NCBI GenBank assembly: GCA_002392915.1
Contig: DGHQ01000047.1
Span: 1-64,000, forward strand
Source of the DNA: Bacteroidales bacterium UBA3844
GTDB lineage: Bacteria > Bacteroidota > Bacteroidia > Bacteroidales > Paludibacteraceae
DNA: 64,000 bases
Reading direction: 5' to 3'
Shown: in pieces, positions 52,953-61,462 of the stretch
Layout of the letters: each line of letters starts with the position of its first letter
How positions within the stretch are numbered: the stretch's first letter is position 1
Translations under genes and position numbers: made by a program
Notes under the pieces: generated by a model
The model's database searches: none
Seen by the model: the letters and a program-made list of their open reading frames with translations, nothing else
What the model was told of the DNA's origin: nothing

Positions 52953-54638
52953 TCACTCCCTCATCTTAGCCACAGCCTGCACCACATTCATCACATAGTC
53001 GCCAGTTTTCTCACATTCATTTATAAAGTCAATGTAATATGTACCAAGGCGATAGCTATATTCCTTATTGTTGATTGCCTCTACATTTCTCTCTGTGCAA
53101 CGAGTACGAAGCTCATTCAAACGGTCCTCTATTCCGATGTTTTCTTTCAGATTTACAGTCTTCTCCTCTGGCAATGAAAGGACATTAATCATAGCCACCA
53201 AAGATTCGTCCACGATTTTCAGTGTCTTATTGATATATGTATTCTGCTCTTCATTGAATGTTTCCTCTCCATATTCGCGAAGACGGGAGATTGTTCGTCC
53301 GAGATGGTAGATACTATCACCTATACTCTCCAGTTCTCCTATCTCACGGAGCATACAAGCTATGGCATTTTTCGATTCTCCACTCAAACGTCCTTCACTC
53401 ACCAGACCAAGATACTTGCCTATTTCATCCTCCATATTGTCGGTGATCTGCTCGTAATGCACCAGTTTTTTGTACGCATTTTCAAAATCCTCGTCTTTCT
53501 TGCTATCCAACGCCTTTGGCACAAACGTCAACATTCTGCGGCAACGTTCTCCGAACACCACAATCTCTTTGTTTGCCTGAAGAATAGAAAGCTCCGCAGT
53601 GGAAAGCAAACCTCCTGAGATAAACAACAAACGGTTTTCAGCATCCTGGTTTTCAGGCATTGGCAACACCTTGCAAACAAATGCTTCAATCTGCTTCACA
53701 AATCCGATCAATATTAATGTGTTGAAGATGTTGAAAGCCGTATGGAATGCAGAGAGACGGAACAAATCATTGTCGCCTGCATGAAGCACATTAGTAACGA
53801 TCCATGTCACTGCATCACAGAACGGATAGAAGATTATCAATACGACAAGCACACCGAAAACATTGAAGAACATGTGTGCCAACGCTGCTCGTTTTGCCTG
53901 AGTGTTTGCAGTAAGGGAAGCCATAAAGGCTGTGATTGTCGTACCGATATTCTGACCCATTGCCAAAGCTGCGGCCTGCTCAAATCCGAATCCCTGTATA
54001 TGCATATCAAAAAGCATCAGCGTGATTGCCATTGTGGCCGCTGATGCTTGAACTAACATTGTAACCAAAGCTCCCACTACAACAAATAGCAGAATTGTAA
54101 GAAAACCTCCATCCGCCATTCCAGCAAGTAGGTTTGCTACGTAAGAGCCTATATTCAAGTCGGTGGCCGACTGCTGCAAATAGCTCAAACCCATAAAAAG
54201 GAAAGCAAATCCGAAAATAAATTCTCCGACACTTTTTCTTTTGCTGACGCTGCTGAAAATCAGAGGCATACCTACGCACATCAGAGGTAGCGTCAACGCT
54301 GCGATATTCACTTTGAATCCAATCGCGGAAATCATCCATGCCGTCACTGTTGTTCCGACATTCGCACCCATGATCACACCAATTGCCTGAGTCAAACTCA
54401 TCAATCCGGCATTCACGAAACTCACAACCATCACAGTAGTGGCACTTGAGGACTGGATCATAGCGGTGATCACGATTCCTGTAACAACACCCATTACACG
54501 ATTTTTTGTCATTGCTGCAAGAATTGCGCGCAAACGGTCGCCGGCAAACTTCTCCAAACCCTCACTCATCGTTTTCATTCCAAAAAGGAAGAGTGCGAGT
54601 GAGCCGAACAACGATAACAAATTGAGGACTGTATCCAT
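52953..54638 (-). CDS. Na/phosphate cotransporter with PhoU-like domain
   Basis: ATG 54638 is used; the frame opens with TTG at 54644. The 561-residue protein has the duplicated NptA motif: AMIQSSSATTVMVVSFVNAG and MLVQASAATMAITLMLFDMH, both QSS/QAS-type sodium and phosphate sites, within eight to ten helices. From about 345 a cytoplasmic PhoU-like four-helix part follows (REIGELESIGDSIYHLGRTI). Such transporters take up phosphate with sodium or exchange it. It is a single-gene unit. Confidence 0.9.
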   Translation of the reverse strand: MDTVLNLLSLFGSLALFLFGMKTMSEGLEKFAGDRLRAILAAMTKNRVMGVVTGIVITAMIQSSSATTVMVVSFVNAGLMSLTQAIGVIMGANVGTTVTAWMISAIGFKVNIAALTLPLMCVGMPLIFSSVSKRKSVGEFIFGFAFLFMGLSYLQQSATDLNIGSYVANLLAGMADGGFLTILLFVVVGALVTMLVQASAATMAITLMLFDMHIQGFGFEQAAALAMGQNIGTTITAFMASLTANTQAKRAALAHMFFNVFGVLVVLIIFYPFCDAVTWIVTNVLHAGDNDLFRLSAFHTAFNIFNTLILIGFVKQIEAFVCKVLPMPENQDAENRLLFISGGLLSTAELSILQANKEIVVFGERCRRMLTFVPKALDSKKDEDFENAYKKLVHYEQITDNMEDEIGKYLGLVSEGRLSGESKNAIACMLREIGELESIGDSIYHLGRTISRLREYGEETFNEEQNTYINKTLKIVDESLVAMINVLSLPEEKTVNLKENIGIEDRLNELRTRCTERNVEAINNKEYSYRLGTYYIDFINECEKTGDYVMNVVQAVAKMRE

Positions 54639-55230
54639 TATCAAGTTTTTAATTGAAAATGTGTTATGACAATGGGATTTTACCCATTCTCCATGTCAAA
54701 AATCTTAAACTGAGCACAAAAATATAAAAAAGCGGAAAAAAAATTACGTTATGGCAAAAAAACAAGTCCAAAAATGACAAATGAACTAAAAAACAAAGTA
54801 AAAAAATCCATTTTTGAATCCTTAGAATATGATTAAATTAATTAAAAAACTTGGTTATCGAGTTGATGATTGTAAATGGACCACGTATAAATATTGGTTT
54901 TAGGCCCCACATTTCTAGCACAAGCCGAAGACGAGCACATAAAAAAATAAAAAAGAGGATAGAATCAAATTGACGTTATAAATGATGTGGGAATAATAGC
55001 ATTCCACTATTTTGCAAACCTTTCTCCCATGCTTTGTGCACAAATATTTAAGACAAAAAATATTCCCGACGTCTTTTATAATGATTTTATCATGTCAAAC
55101 ACACATGGCAAAATTTTACCTTGATCTGTTTTTTGAAAAAAATCAATTTATATTTGCATAATTCATAGAGAAATAAGCAACTTTTTTCAAAAAAAAAGCA
55201 GAAAACACTTGTTGTGTGATAAATAGTTTA
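54639..55230. other. Long AT-rich intergenic region
   Basis: Apart from the tiny frame above it holds a fragment of the dispersed repeat (complement of atgtgctcgtcttcggc near 54921-54943) and a small inverted repeat gtggaat/attccac style near 54990-55012. I see no longer gene or RNA before the SRP promoter. Confidence 0.5.
54829..54903 (+). CDS. Possible 24-residue small protein in a long gap
   Basis: A small frame starting ATG 54829 encodes a basic, aromatic peptide containing KLGYRVDDCKWTTYKYW. It is the only plausible coding signal in the 600-base gap between the Na/Pi gene and the SRP RNA. No comparison could be made, so it stays doubtful. Confidence 0.25.
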   Translation: MIKLIKKLGYRVDDCKWTTYKYWF

Positions 55231-55238
55231 TACTTTTG
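55208..55238 (+). promoter_or_regulatory. Promoter of the SRP RNA-tRNA unit
   Basis: CTTG (55208-55211), a spacer of 19 bases, then TACTTTTG (55231-55238): a near-ideal Bacteroidales promoter, with the RNA expected to start about six bases later. Confidence 0.75.
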
Positions 55239-55243
55239 CACCC

Positions 55244-55340
55244 GGGAAAGCGCTACACAACCAGCTCCCTTCTAATCCCCCAGGGTTTGAACGCAGCAAG
55301 GGTACGTCGGTTGTAGCGGTGTGATGTAGAAGGTTTTCCC
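55244..55340 (+). ncRNA. ffs: Signal recognition particle RNA (small bacterial type)
   Basis: A 97-base RNA closed by GGGAAA at the 5' end and TTTCCC at the 3' end. The apical part has the Ffh-binding signature in the order CCCCCAGG, GAACG, CAGCAAGGGTA, and outer pairs such as CTACA with TGTAG continue the single hairpin. It binds Ffh to target membrane proteins. It ends only four bases before the first tRNA-Thr. Confidence 0.87.
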
Positions 55341-55344
55341 ACTT

Positions 55345-55418
55345 GCCTCTTTAGCTCAGTTGGCCAGAGCACGTGATTTGTAATCTCGGGGTCGTTGGTT
55401 CGAATCCGACAAGAGGCT
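55345..55418 (+). tRNA. tRNA-Thr (anticodon UGU), copy 1
   Basis: Cloverleaf: acceptor gcctctt with aagaggc, D arm gctc/gagc, anticodon loop tttgtaa (UGU), T arm gttgg-ttcgaat-ccgac. It reads ACA codons. CCA is not encoded. One T-T mismatch is present in the anticodon stem in all four copies. Confidence 0.93.
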
Positions 55419-55470
55419 CAAAAAGATTGCTCTTGCAGTCTACACATATTTAATAAGGTCTATTCCTTAC

Positions 55471-55544
55471 GCCTCTTTAGCTCAGTTGGCCAGAGCACGT
55501 GATTTGTAATCTCGGGGTCGTTGGTTCGAATCCGACAAGAGGCT
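55471..55544 (+). tRNA. tRNA-Thr (anticodon UGU), copy 2
   Basis: Identical to copy 1, 126 bases downstream. The spacer contains a seven-pair hairpin (agattgc with gcagtct, one G-U pair). Confidence 0.93.
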
Positions 55545-55597
55545 CAAAAAAGATTGCTCTTGCAGTCTACACATATTTAATAAGGTCTATTCCTTAC

Positions 55598-55671
55598 GCC
55601 TCTTTAGCTCAGTTGGCCAGAGCACGTGATTTGTAATCTCGGGGTCGTTGGTTCGAATCCGACAAGAGGCT
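55598..55671 (+). tRNA. tRNA-Thr (anticodon UGU), copy 3
   Basis: Identical to copies 1 and 2, with an almost identical spacer before it. Confidence 0.93.
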
Positions 55672-55723
55672 CAAAAAGATTGCGGTTGCAATCTACTCAT
55701 ATTCAATAAGGTCTATTCCTTAC

Positions 55724-55797
55724 GCCTCTTTAGCTCAGTTGGCCAGAGCACGTGATTTGTAATCTCGGGGTCGTTGGTTCGAATCCGACAAGAGGCT
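55724..55797 (+). tRNA. tRNA-Thr (anticodon UGU), copy 4
   Basis: Identical tRNA. The spacer before it has diverged but keeps the hairpin as agattgc with gcaatct, now fully Watson-Crick. Confidence 0.93.
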
Positions 55798-55808
55798 CAA
55801 AAATTGAG

Positions 55809-55832
55809 AAGTCAGTGAAAACTGACTTTTTT
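55809..55832 (+). terminator. Terminator of the tRNA unit
   Basis: aagtcagt, a short aaa loop, actgactt, then T residues, twelve bases after the last tRNA. The remaining gap to 56357 has no gene that I can support; it contains accagacagaaaact twice (about 56037 and 56112). Confidence 0.8.
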
Positions 55833-56357
55833 CATTTTAAACGCACCGTCGCCACAAAAACTAATTATAACATCATTCCGACGGATGTTACGCGATGTCC
55901 CCAAACAACCATTTTCCACACTCCAAAAATCACAATTTTTCTGAATCAGTATGCTTTTAGCCTCTGCGGTCATTTAATCAATATGAGTTCGGCGACGACT
56001 TATTCTTCGAAGGAAACAACTAAAAATCCATAATTACCAGACAGAAAACTCTGCAAGGTGCAGCACCCAAAGGCGTTTTGACCAACAAATTAATTTACAA
56101 GCAAATATATTTACCAGACAGAAAACTATTACAAAAATCTGACGACCTGCAATTTCATTCGGCAAATTTTCAACACGTTTCATATTGACTTTTCAACAAT
56201 CTGCCGATTTTTAGTTTTTTTAACAATTATGCCGTTTGCGTTTTAGTTTAATTAACTATTTTTGTATCGCTATATGATTATGACCACACAGGAAAAAACT
56301 CTGTTTTGTATGGTATGCGAAATAATCAAGCGAAAGGATTGAAAAAAGACTATTTTT

Positions 56358-57266
56358 ATGAAGAATTTTTTTGTATCGGCGTTGACAATACTAAATCTTT
56401 TGTATGCTTCTGCCCAAGAAGAAAAAATGGACGTGACATTCACGCCCGTTAACGAGAGCACAGAGGTAGAGACAAACGTAAAAAGCGAACCTGTTGAGAC
56501 AAAAACTGTAGCTACAGAAGAAAACAATTCTTTTGAGAACAGACCTGCCACACAAGCAGAAACTCAACAAACGCAAGCACAACTAGACAAAACATCTACA
56601 ACTTCAAATTCAGATGAATTTGATACGGATTTCTTTGCATCCAACAATGAGACCGAACGCCTAGACGGAGATATCAAAAACGTACTGGGTATCCGATTTG
56701 GTGGCTGCACATCAAAAGCGACATCATACGGAGTTTCTTCCGCTCACCTCAACGGCATTACTATCGGAGCCGTCGATCAAATCTGGTTTGGAGAAAAAAA
56801 CGTGTTTTCAGAAGTCGGTCTGTTCATCAACCGTAAAGGATATAGTCTAAAAGAATTCGAACCTAGCAAAACTAAAATATACTATCTTGAATTGCCTGCG
56901 ATGATGTGTTACAGACAAGGAAGAGAATCTCTTAACGTAACATACAAGGCAGGTGGATACGTCGCATGTGCAGTGAAAGCCACATTAACGACCGAAGTGT
57001 CTGATTCTCCTGCCGCAACCGACCTATTCAAGTCGGAACATGAATTTGATCTTTTGAAAGAAGGTGCACTCAAACGTTTCGACGCAGGTGTGAAATTCGG
57101 AGTCGACTTCGTAGTAAGAAAAGTCCAAATCGGATTCACATACGACTTGGGACTTTACAAGATAGACAAGAAAGACCTTATATATGGAGACAACGAACTA
57201 ATGCTCGGATATAAGCAATTAAAAAACAGAAGTTTCCAAATTTTGGCAGGATTCAACTTTAAATAG
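56358..57266 (+). CDS. Outer-membrane beta-barrel protein (PorT-like)
   Basis: A 302-residue protein with signal peptide (MKNFFVSALTILNLLYASA). Residues 25-100 are a polar Thr/Glu/Gln-rich linker. The barrel follows: FGGCTSKATSYGVSSAHLNG, VFSEVGLFINRKGYSLKEF, AGVKFGVDFVVRKVQIGFTY and the end SFQILAGFNFK. It shares plan and motifs (DVGLAFGVDY-like strand, KNR before the last strand) with the pair at 33-34.7 kb. It lies nine bases before a collagen-like lipoprotein gene, and the two are likely one functional unit at the outer membrane. Confidence 0.8.
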   Translation: MKNFFVSALTILNLLYASAQEEKMDVTFTPVNESTEVETNVKSEPVETKTVATEENNSFENRPATQAETQQTQAQLDKTSTTSNSDEFDTDFFASNNETERLDGDIKNVLGIRFGGCTSKATSYGVSSAHLNGITIGAVDQIWFGEKNVFSEVGLFINRKGYSLKEFEPSKTKIYYLELPAMMCYRQGRESLNVTYKAGGYVACAVKATLTTEVSDSPAATDLFKSEHEFDLLKEGALKRFDAGVKFGVDFVVRKVQIGFTYDLGLYKIDKKDLIYGDNELMLGYKQLKNRSFQILAGFNFK

Positions 57267-57275
57267 GATTTGATT

Positions 57276-58709
57276 ATGAGACTAAATAAATTAATGAAAA
57301 CGATTCCTTTCGTTGTATTGGGACTATCTATCTTCTCCGGATGTGAAGAAAGAGACGACATCTCTGACAGAAACAGACTATACCGACTTGAAGATAGGTT
57401 CACAGCACTTGAAGAGTTGTGCAACACAATCAATAACAATTCAAAAAACATCAAGAAGCTGCTTCAGGAACAAGCCAAAAGAGTCAACATCTCCAACGTC
57501 TACAAGATGCAAGACGGATATGTGATCTCCTTCACAGATGGAGAATTCGTCGAATTGCATCACGGAAATGATGGCAAAGACGGAAAAGACGGTATCCTCA
57601 CCGACTCCACCGGAACATCTTTCGTCCCTGTCATCGGAGTGAAGATCGCCGAAGATGGTTTGCACTATTGGACTCTTAACGGAGAATGGCTCCTTGACGA
57701 AAATGGAAAGATGGTTTTGGCTGAAGGTAAGAAAGGAGATAAAGGAGACCAAGGCGAACAGGGAGAGCAAGGCGAAGGTGGAGGAATCGTTCCTTTGATG
57801 AAGATAGAAAACGGATACTGGATGGTGTCCTACGACCAAGGCAAAACATGGGAGATTATCGGTCAGGCGACAGGTAAAGACGGAAAAGACGGTAAGGATG
57901 GAATATGTCCACAACTAAAAATTGAGAACGGTGTCTGGTATATCAGTTACGACAATGGCGTGACTTGGGAAGCAATCGGTTCTGCTGTCGGACAAGACGG
58001 AAAAACTCCTTCATTAAAGATAGAGGACGGCAAGCTTATGATTTCTTGGGATCAGGGTGTCACTTGGGAAATGGTTGAAGGAGGCGACGTATTCGGAGAA
58101 CTTTCAAAACCAGGCACAGGTGTAGCAGAAGGTCATAAATGGATCAACCTTGGTCTTCCTAGCGGTAACTTGTGGGCTTCCTGCAACGTCGGAGCAAACA
58201 GCCCTTCTGAATGGGGTAAATACTACGCTTGGGGTGATACAATCACAAAATCCGAATATTCATCAACAAACTGTATGACATTCGGTAAAACTGTAGAGCA
58301 ACTCGCTATGCAAGGCTACACCAACAGAGGTGGAGTGCTAAATCCAACATACGATGTGGCCCAGCACTACTGGGGTGGCTACTGGAAAATCCCTACTAGA
58401 GAAGATTTCCAAGAGTTGATCAACGAATGCTCATGGACATGGACTAATGTAGGTGGCGTTGAAGGATACGAGATCAAGAGCAAACAAGAAGGAAACACTA
58501 ACTCGATATTCTTGCCTGCCGCAGGTAGCAAAGACCAATATGATATCAGAAACCAAGGCACTACAGGCTGGTATTGGGCAAGTGTAGCATTCAGTTCTAA
58601 CGACTACTTGAGCTGGAACTTGACATTCAACAAAGATGAAGGAATCCAGACAACACCGTTGAGCCGACGAAGCGGATTCACGATTCGAGCAATCTACGTC
58701 GAACCATAA
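57276..58709 (+). CDS. DUF4988/FISUMP-type lipoprotein with collagen-like segment
   Basis: ATG 57276 is chosen. The 477-residue protein has a lipoprotein signal (TIPFVVLGLSIFSGC) and an N-terminal coiled coil (LEDRFTALEELCNTINNNSK). A DUF4988-like part follows, then three repeats of the type LKIENGVWYISYDNGVTWE (about 180-275), separated by G-x-x runs such as KGDKGDQGEQGEQGEG and DGKDGKDG. The C-terminal 200 residues are a Fib_succ_major-type domain (INLGLPSGNLWASCNVGANS, GGYWKIPTREDFQELINEC, RSGFTIRAIYVEP). It is probably a surface-exposed adhesive or glycan-binding lipoprotein. Confidence 0.85.
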   Translation: MRLNKLMKTIPFVVLGLSIFSGCEERDDISDRNRLYRLEDRFTALEELCNTINNNSKNIKKLLQEQAKRVNISNVYKMQDGYVISFTDGEFVELHHGNDGKDGKDGILTDSTGTSFVPVIGVKIAEDGLHYWTLNGEWLLDENGKMVLAEGKKGDKGDQGEQGEQGEGGGIVPLMKIENGYWMVSYDQGKTWEIIGQATGKDGKDGKDGICPQLKIENGVWYISYDNGVTWEAIGSAVGQDGKTPSLKIEDGKLMISWDQGVTWEMVEGGDVFGELSKPGTGVAEGHKWINLGLPSGNLWASCNVGANSPSEWGKYYAWGDTITKSEYSSTNCMTFGKTVEQLAMQGYTNRGGVLNPTYDVAQHYWGGYWKIPTREDFQELINECSWTWTNVGGVEGYEIKSKQEGNTNSIFLPAAGSKDQYDIRNQGTTGWYWASVAFSSNDYLSWNLTFNKDEGIQTTPLSRRSGFTIRAIYVEP

Positions 58710-58729
58710 CACAGTCTACATAGATAATG

Positions 58730-58920
58730 AGAGGGTGTATCAAAACTCAATTTATCAAAAATCAAACTATCAAAATGTAAGTTGATTTTTAATTTCTCCA
58801 AAAATATAGCCGTTTCAGAGACTTAACTGTAATTTTTAAGCTCTGAAACGGCTTTGTTCATATAAAAAGTGACAAAATGTAAGTTCGAAAAACTTGATTT
58901 TACATTTTGATACACCCTCT
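58730..58920. mobile_element. 191-bp MITE with 16-bp terminal inverted repeats
   Basis: The ends agagggtgtatcaaaa (58730-58745) and ttttgatacaccctct (58905-58920) are perfect inverted repeats. Inside, agccgtttcagag (58808-58820) pairs with ctctgaaacggct (58841-58853), and two copies of caaaatgtaagtt lie in the arms. It has no coding capacity. The GAGGGTGTATCAAAA end is of the kind seen at IS elements of Bacteroidales, so it may be moved in trans. No clear target duplication is visible. Confidence 0.75.
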
Positions 58921-58944
58921 TTTTTATTTTGGATCATTTAATCC

Positions 58945-58952
58945 TAACTTTG
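58945..58952 (+). promoter_or_regulatory. Candidate -7 element after the MITE
   Basis: TAACTTTG lies 19 bases before the start of the next gene. The MITE ends 24 bases earlier, so its right end could supply the upstream part of the promoter. Confidence 0.45.
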
Positions 58953-58970
58953 CAAAAATTCATCATAATC

Positions 58971-59729
58971 ATGGCTGCATTCACAAAACAAAAGATAAAA
59001 AAACTAATAATAGCTGGTAGCGATTCTAAACATATCCACCAGGAATATCTCGACTCTGCCTTAAAGCTACCACGCGAATCCAAACGTCTCTCCGACAATG
59101 ATGACCGACGCGACGAAATAATAAAAAAGCTACGTGAGAATGGGTTTACCGAAATAAGCGGAGATGTGCTCGAAAAATATATGAAACTTTATTCGAGACT
59201 TTATTATATGCGTGAAGGTCTGGTCATGTGTAAAGAAGGGCACACCCTTTGGGCAAATGTTCTGAAATCGCACAAATGGGAAGAACCGATAATCAAGCTT
59301 TTTGACATTGACAGATACGAGGATTTCTCATTGTGTGCAGATTCCGCAGATCAAACGATCGACGCTGTCAACAAATTCGAAGCAGTCGAAGAGGAATGGA
59401 AAAACAAATGGAGCATTGAAGAATCCAAGATACGCAAGTCGATGGAAATCAACCAGAACACACTTGACATGGTGCTTCAAGGAATTGTAAAGAAGCATAA
59501 ATGGGAGTATTCCATCGAAAAAGATAGTGATGGCAGGTCGACGTTGCTCGTGCGACTCTCAGGTCGACGTCAGATATCTATGAAATTCAAGAAGGATGTC
59601 AGCACAGAGGTAATCACAAAAGTTGCGGATGTCATTTCTCAGCTCGTGAACATCATCAAAGACAATGATGATATAGACATAATGGTTAGAGGCATAAGTT
59701 TCCATACAAAGTGGCAGAAGCCAGAATGA
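58971..59729 (+). CDS. Hypothetical cytoplasmic protein
   Basis: ATG 58971 (MAAFTKQKIKKLIIAGSDSK) is preferred because a promoter element lies just before it; the frame begins at 58929. About 252 residues, rich in charged residues, without signal or membrane segment. The N-terminus has a basic helix; the middle has LYYMREGLVMCKEGHTLWAN; the C-terminal third is an alpha/beta part (STLLVRLSGRRQISMKFKKD). No family is recognised and neighbours are unrelated. Confidence 0.65.
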   Translation: MAAFTKQKIKKLIIAGSDSKHIHQEYLDSALKLPRESKRLSDNDDRRDEIIKKLRENGFTEISGDVLEKYMKLYSRLYYMREGLVMCKEGHTLWANVLKSHKWEEPIIKLFDIDRYEDFSLCADSADQTIDAVNKFEAVEEEWKNKWSIEESKIRKSMEINQNTLDMVLQGIVKKHKWEYSIEKDSDGRSTLLVRLSGRRQISMKFKKDVSTEVITKVADVISQLVNIIKDNDDIDIMVRGISFHTKWQKPE

Positions 59730-59769
59730 CAAAAAGCAATAAAACCTTTTAAAATACATAAAAAAAGAG

Positions 59770-59777
59770 TATTTTTG
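59770..59777 (+). promoter_or_regulatory. Predicted -7 element of the CoA-transferase gene
   Basis: TATTTTTG matches TAnnTTTG 37 bases upstream of the start. The -33 region is poor. Confidence 0.45.
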
Positions 59778-59813
59778 CGGAAATTTTAAGCAAATTGCAT
59801 AATAATACAGGAT

Positions 59814-61298
59814 ATGTCATACAAAATCATGTCGGCTGAAGAAGCAGCATCACTCTTCTTCAATGGAGCAAACGTAGGATTTAGTGGTTTTACTGCAGCA
59901 GGTACACCTAAAGTCGTACCATCAGCAATTGCTGCAATGGCAGAAAAACTTCACAACGAAGGTAAAGAGTTCAAAATCAACGTATTCACTGGTGCATCAT
60001 CAGGAGATATGCTAGACGGTGCATTGGTAAGAGCAAACGCTATCAACTTCCGTGCTCCATACCAGAGCAACAAGGATTTGCGTAATGGCATCAACACAGG
60101 AGCTGTCAAATATAGCGACATGCACTTGTCTCACCTTTCTCAGGAGCTAAGATACGGTTTTTATGGCAAATTGGACTTTGCTGTTGTCGAGGCAGCAGAT
60201 GTAACTCCTGATGGAGAGATTCTTCCTTCAGCAGGTGTAGGTCTTGCTCCAACAGCTTGTATGTTGGCAGACAAGATCATCATTGAGCTCAACAGCACAC
60301 AGCCAAAAGAGCTTTACGGAATGCACGATATCTTCATTCCTGCAAACCCACCTTACAGAAAAGAACTTCCAATCTACAAGGTTTCCGACCGTGCAGGTGA
60401 CAAGACAATCAAAGTAGATCCAAAGAAAATTGTCGCAATCGTTGAGTCTAACGAATTCACTAACGTGGCTAAGTTTACTGAAGTAGACGCCACAACAGCC
60501 AAAATCGGTCAGAACGTTGCTAATTTCTTGGCTGGCGAGTTGAAGCGAGGAACAGTACCACCTGAGTTCTTGCCAATCCAGAGTGGTGTGGGTAATGTGG
60601 CAAACGCTGTGCTATACTCTCTTGGCGACAATAAGGACGTGCCTACATTCACTATGTACACAGAGGTTATTCAGGACGCTGTGATCGACTTGATGGAGAA
60701 AGGCAGAATTTCATTCGCGTCTGGATGCTCCCTTACTACAAGTACAGATGTGACTAAAGACATCTACTCTAACCTTAAGTTCTTCAACGATAAGGTGCTT
60801 CTTCGCCCAATCGAGATTTCCAACAACCCTGAGATCATCCGTCGTTTAGGTTTGATCACAATCAACACTGCTCTTGAGGCAGATATCTTCGGAAATGTAA
60901 ACTCAACTCACGTGCTTGGAACAAAGATGATGAACGGTATCGGTGGTAGCGGTGACTTCACTAGAAACGCATACATCTCTATCTTTACATGTCCATCAAC
61001 ACAGAAGGGCGGACTTATCTCACCTATCGTTCCTATGGTGAGCCACTGCGACCACAGCGAACACTCTGTTAAGATTCTTATCACAGAGCAGGGTATCGCA
61101 GACCTTCGTGGTCTTACTCCAATCGAGCGCGCTAAGACAATCATAGAGAATTGTGTTCACCCAGACTACAAGCAGTTGATGTGGGATTACTTGAAGCTTG
61201 GCGGATCAACTCATACTCCACTATCTTTGAAGAACGCATTTGCTTTCCACACTGCATTCGCAGAGAAGGGCGACATGAGACTTGCTCAATACATCTAA
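59814..61298 (+). CDS. Acetyl-CoA hydrolase/transferase family, succinate CoA-transferase type
   Basis: A 494-residue class I CoA-transferase. It starts SYKIMSAEEAASLFFNGANV, with GFSGFTAAGTPK as the CoA loop. SGVGNVANAVLYSLGD (about 262), MYTEVIQDAVIDLMEKGRIS (about 282, carrying the likely catalytic glutamate) and GIGGSGDFTRNAYISIFTCP (about 378) follow, and the C-terminus has LITEQGIADLRGLTPIERA. It moves CoA between succinate and acetate or propionate. In Bacteroidales this links the succinate pathway with propionate or acetate release and ATP gain. Single gene with strong terminator; codon use is that of highly expressed genes. Confidence 0.92.
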   Translation: MSYKIMSAEEAASLFFNGANVGFSGFTAAGTPKVVPSAIAAMAEKLHNEGKEFKINVFTGASSGDMLDGALVRANAINFRAPYQSNKDLRNGINTGAVKYSDMHLSHLSQELRYGFYGKLDFAVVEAADVTPDGEILPSAGVGLAPTACMLADKIIIELNSTQPKELYGMHDIFIPANPPYRKELPIYKVSDRAGDKTIKVDPKKIVAIVESNEFTNVAKFTEVDATTAKIGQNVANFLAGELKRGTVPPEFLPIQSGVGNVANAVLYSLGDNKDVPTFTMYTEVIQDAVIDLMEKGRISFASGCSLTTSTDVTKDIYSNLKFFNDKVLLRPIEISNNPEIIRRLGLITINTALEADIFGNVNSTHVLGTKMMNGIGGSGDFTRNAYISIFTCPSTQKGGLISPIVPMVSHCDHSEHSVKILITEQGIADLRGLTPIERAKTIIENCVHPDYKQLMWDYLKLGGSTHTPLSLKNAFAFHTAFAEKGDMRLAQYI

Positions 61299-61306
61299 TA
61301 TTGAAT

Positions 61307-61338
61307 AAAAAGGTCGGAGATATGATCTCCGACCTTTT
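61307..61338 (+). terminator. Terminator after the CoA-transferase gene
   Basis: A perfect 13-base stem (aaaaggtcggaga with tctccgacctttt) with a five-base loop, nine bases after the stop. Confidence 0.9.
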
Positions 61339-61462
61339 CACACTTTAGAGTCTTCATATTTTAGATATATGCGACTAATAGAGAGGTAAAATCAGTATTG
61401 TTGAAGACGAAATTAACCAAACTATAACGACTAACCACCTATATTTTAATTTGAATTCTGCA

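Noticed and set aside
55345..55797. CRISPR-like regular repeats of about 74 bases with 52-base spacers
   Set aside because: The repeats are complete tRNA-Thr genes and the spacers are nearly the same, so this is a tRNA array.
55752..56033. 93-codon frame on the plus strand beginning inside tRNA-Thr copy 4
   Set aside because: Its start (GVVGSNPTRGS) is the well-known false translation of a tRNA T arm. The rest runs through a terminator and AT-rich spacer.
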